From CAVPGP01 sp963718065 (GTDB lineage: Bacteria > Actinomycetota > Thermoleophilia > Gaiellales > Gaiellaceae), in assembly GCA_963718065.1 (NCBI GenBank), contig CAVQYE010000020.1:62001-126000 (forward strand): a DNA stretch of 64,000 bases. The letters run 5' to 3'. A program made the position numbers and the translations under genes. Below the pieces are notes generated by a model. The model had not been told where the DNA came from, did no database searches, and saw only the letters and a list, made by a program, of their open reading frames with translations. This document shows, one piece after another, positions 62,741-64,000 of the stretch. How positions within the stretch are numbered: position 1 is the first letter of the stretch; each line of letters starts with the position of its first letter.

Positions 62741-63826
62741 GGATCGTCTTCGACGTCTAGCCGCTGTCGCACGAGCGGACGGGCGTCAACAACTACATCC
62801 GCGGCTCGCTCGCGCGGCCTCGTCGAGCGTCGGCGCGGCGCGCGGGCACGAGATCGTCGCGTTCGCGCCGACGACTCGCCCGAGGGCGGCGCGCGATCCC
62901 GCGAGGCGCTCGACGGGCTCGACGTCGAGCTGCGGCTCGTCACGCTGCCCGGCGCGCACGCGCTGGCGCACCGCGCTGGTCGCATGCTCGGCTGGCCGCC
63001 CGCCGAGCGCTTCGTCGGCCGCTTCGACGTGCTGCACTTCACCGACTGGATGTACCCGCCGCAGCGCGCCGGTGTGCGCGCGACGACGATCCACGATCTC
63101 GTGCCCGCTGCACTTTCCCGAGTGGGTGACCGGGCGCACGCGCTCGATGCACGGGCGCAAGTACGCAACGCCGCCCGCACCTGCGACGTCGCTGTTCGCC
63201 AACTCGGCGTTCACCGCCGACGACATCGCCGCGACGCTCGGCTTCCCGCGCGAGCGGATCGTCGTCGCGCACCCCGGCATCGGCGCCGAGTTCCGCGCCG
63301 ACGGCGAGGCGGCCGACCTCGGCGCGCCGTACCTGCTCACGGTCGCGACGCTCGAGCCGCGCAAGAACCTCGGCACGCTCGTCGACGCGTTCGCGCTGCT
63401 CGGCGACACGGAGCTCTCGCTCGCGGTCGTCGGCGGCGCAGGGCTGGGGGCCGCAGCCGCGGCTCGACCGTGCCCGGCGTCGTGCGGCTCGGCCGCGTCT
63501 CCGACGAGGAGCTCGCGCGGCTCTACCGCGGCGCCGCCGCGGTCGTCTATCCGTCGCGCTTCGAGGGCTTCGGCATGCCGATCACCGAGGCGATGGCCTC
63601 GGGCGCACCGGTCGTCGCCTCGGCGCACCCGTCGATGGACGAGGCCTGCGGCGACGCTGCCGTGCGCGCCGACCCGGAGAGCCCCGAGGCGTTCGCGGCG
63701 GCGATCCGCGAGGCGCTCGGCGCGCCGCGACGAGCTGCGCGCGCGCGGGCTCGAGCACGCACGCGCGGTTCTCGTGGCGGCGGGTCGGCGAGATCTTCCT
63801 CGAGGGGTACCGCGCGATTCGCGTAG
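62737..63826 (+). CDS. GT4 glycosyltransferase (in-frame TAG and frameshifts)
   Basis: TTG 62737 overlaps the previous stop as TTGA. The expected DVSPLSHERTGVNNYIRGSL start reads D-V-stop-P-L-S-H-E-R-T-G-V-N-N-Y because of TAG at 62758-62760, where TCG would give the Ser usual in this family. Later segments are RFVGRFDVLHFTDWMYPPQRAGVRATTIHDLVP, NSAFTADDIAATLGFPRERIVVAHPGIGAEF, LTVATLEPRKNLGTLVDAFALLG and VYPSRFEGFGMPITEAMASGAPVVASAHPSMDEA in several frames. It resembles WbaZ/mannosyltransferase-type GT4 enzymes. Confidence 0.75.
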
Positions 63827-64000
63827 GGCTCGACACGACGCCGCTCGCGCAGACGCGCGCCGGCACCGCGCGGTACGTCCGCGGGCTGCTGCGACCACCT
63901 CGACGTGCCGATGCGCAGTCGTCCTTCCCGGCGACGTCGCGCGTGCGGCGACGCTCGCGCGCCGACGCGCTCTGGTACCCGCGCCTGCCGCGCGCGACGG
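63817..64000 (+). CDS. GT4 glycosyltransferase, N-terminal fragment at window end
   Basis: RVGLDTTPLAQTRAGTARYVRGLL is the acceptor loop of a GT4 enzyme like the preceding one, overlapping its stop by 10 nt. The codon at the expected start is ATT 63817, so either ATT is used or a base is wrong. Further frameshifts follow near 63893 and 63913. The rest lies outside the window. Confidence 0.6.
   Translation, partial: MRVGLDTTPLAQTRAGTARYVRGLLRPPRRADAQSSFPATSRVRRRSRADALWYPRLPRAT

Noticed and set aside
1..64000. CRISPR arrays, tRNA or rRNA genes, insertion sequences, phage genes
   Set aside because: No regularly spaced repeats beyond the short tandem units listed, no cloverleaf or rRNA-like stretches, and no transposase or integrase motifs were recognised by reading; a dedicated RNA search was not possible.

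Overview
The window is very GC-rich, gene-dense bacterial DNA with many GTG and TTG starts and 1-4 nt stop/start overlaps (GTGA, ATGA, TTGA). Secreted proteins with repeated YQWQRC Ig-like modules, PQQ-propeller proteins and leaderless-type promoters point to a high-GC Actinomycetota. A Thermoleophilia-like lineage (Gaiellales/Solirubrobacterales) is my best guess, by inference only. No rRNA, tRNA, CRISPR array, transposase or phage gene was seen.

Almost everything belongs to one large locus for making, modifying and exporting surface or extracellular polysaccharides. Left part (1-16.3 kb): GT2 transferase, UDP-GlcNAc 2-epimerase and Gfo/Idh/MocA dehydrogenase, two membrane proteins (a large one of unknown role and a flippase), two methyltransferases, a GT2 enzyme plus a small PglC-like phosphoglycosyl transferase, an ATP-grasp ligase, two PQQ-type beta-propeller proteins, a sugar epimerase, a Wzz-like protein and another GT2. 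From 16.4 to 21.6 kb lies a non-glycan group: lactonase-like MBL protein, secreted alpha/beta-hydrolase with a SnoaL-like partner, cupin, methyltransferase, secreted unknown protein and a degenerate MBL protein. From 20.2 to 29 kb there are secreted glycosidase-like and Ig-like proteins and a GT-C transferase.

From 29 to 44 kb is a classic Wzx/Wzy-type block: flippase, O-antigen-ligase-like polymerase, seven GT4/CgeB-type transferases, a second polyprenyl-phosphate sugar transferase, a DPM1-like GT2 with a DUF2304 partner. From 44 to 55 kb come nucleotide-sugar genes: a GDP-fucose-synthase-like and 4,6-dehydratase pair, a third flippase, a C-methyltransferase with a CmcI-like methyltransferase, then a reverse-strand cassette rfbF - rfbG - C-methyltransferase - RmlC-like epimerase - reductase that should make a CDP-linked C-methylated 6-deoxyhexose. 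From 55 kb to the end are more GT4 enzymes, an FkbM methyltransferase and a GT-C protein, in tightly overlapping operons.

Two sequence-wide points matter for readers. First, about 17 gene or operon starts have a T-A-N-N-N-T box ending 6-12 nt before the start codon and no Shine-Dalgarno, which suggests leaderless transcripts; two of these boxes drive 20-codon leader ORFs that end in TGATG on the real gene start. Second, many genes carry single-base insertions, a few in 1-51 kb and very many in 51.5-55.0 and 58.1-64.0 kb, while 55.1-57.8 kb is clean. The gene models below are given across those frameshifts. I judge the frameshifts to be mostly sequencing or assembly error.
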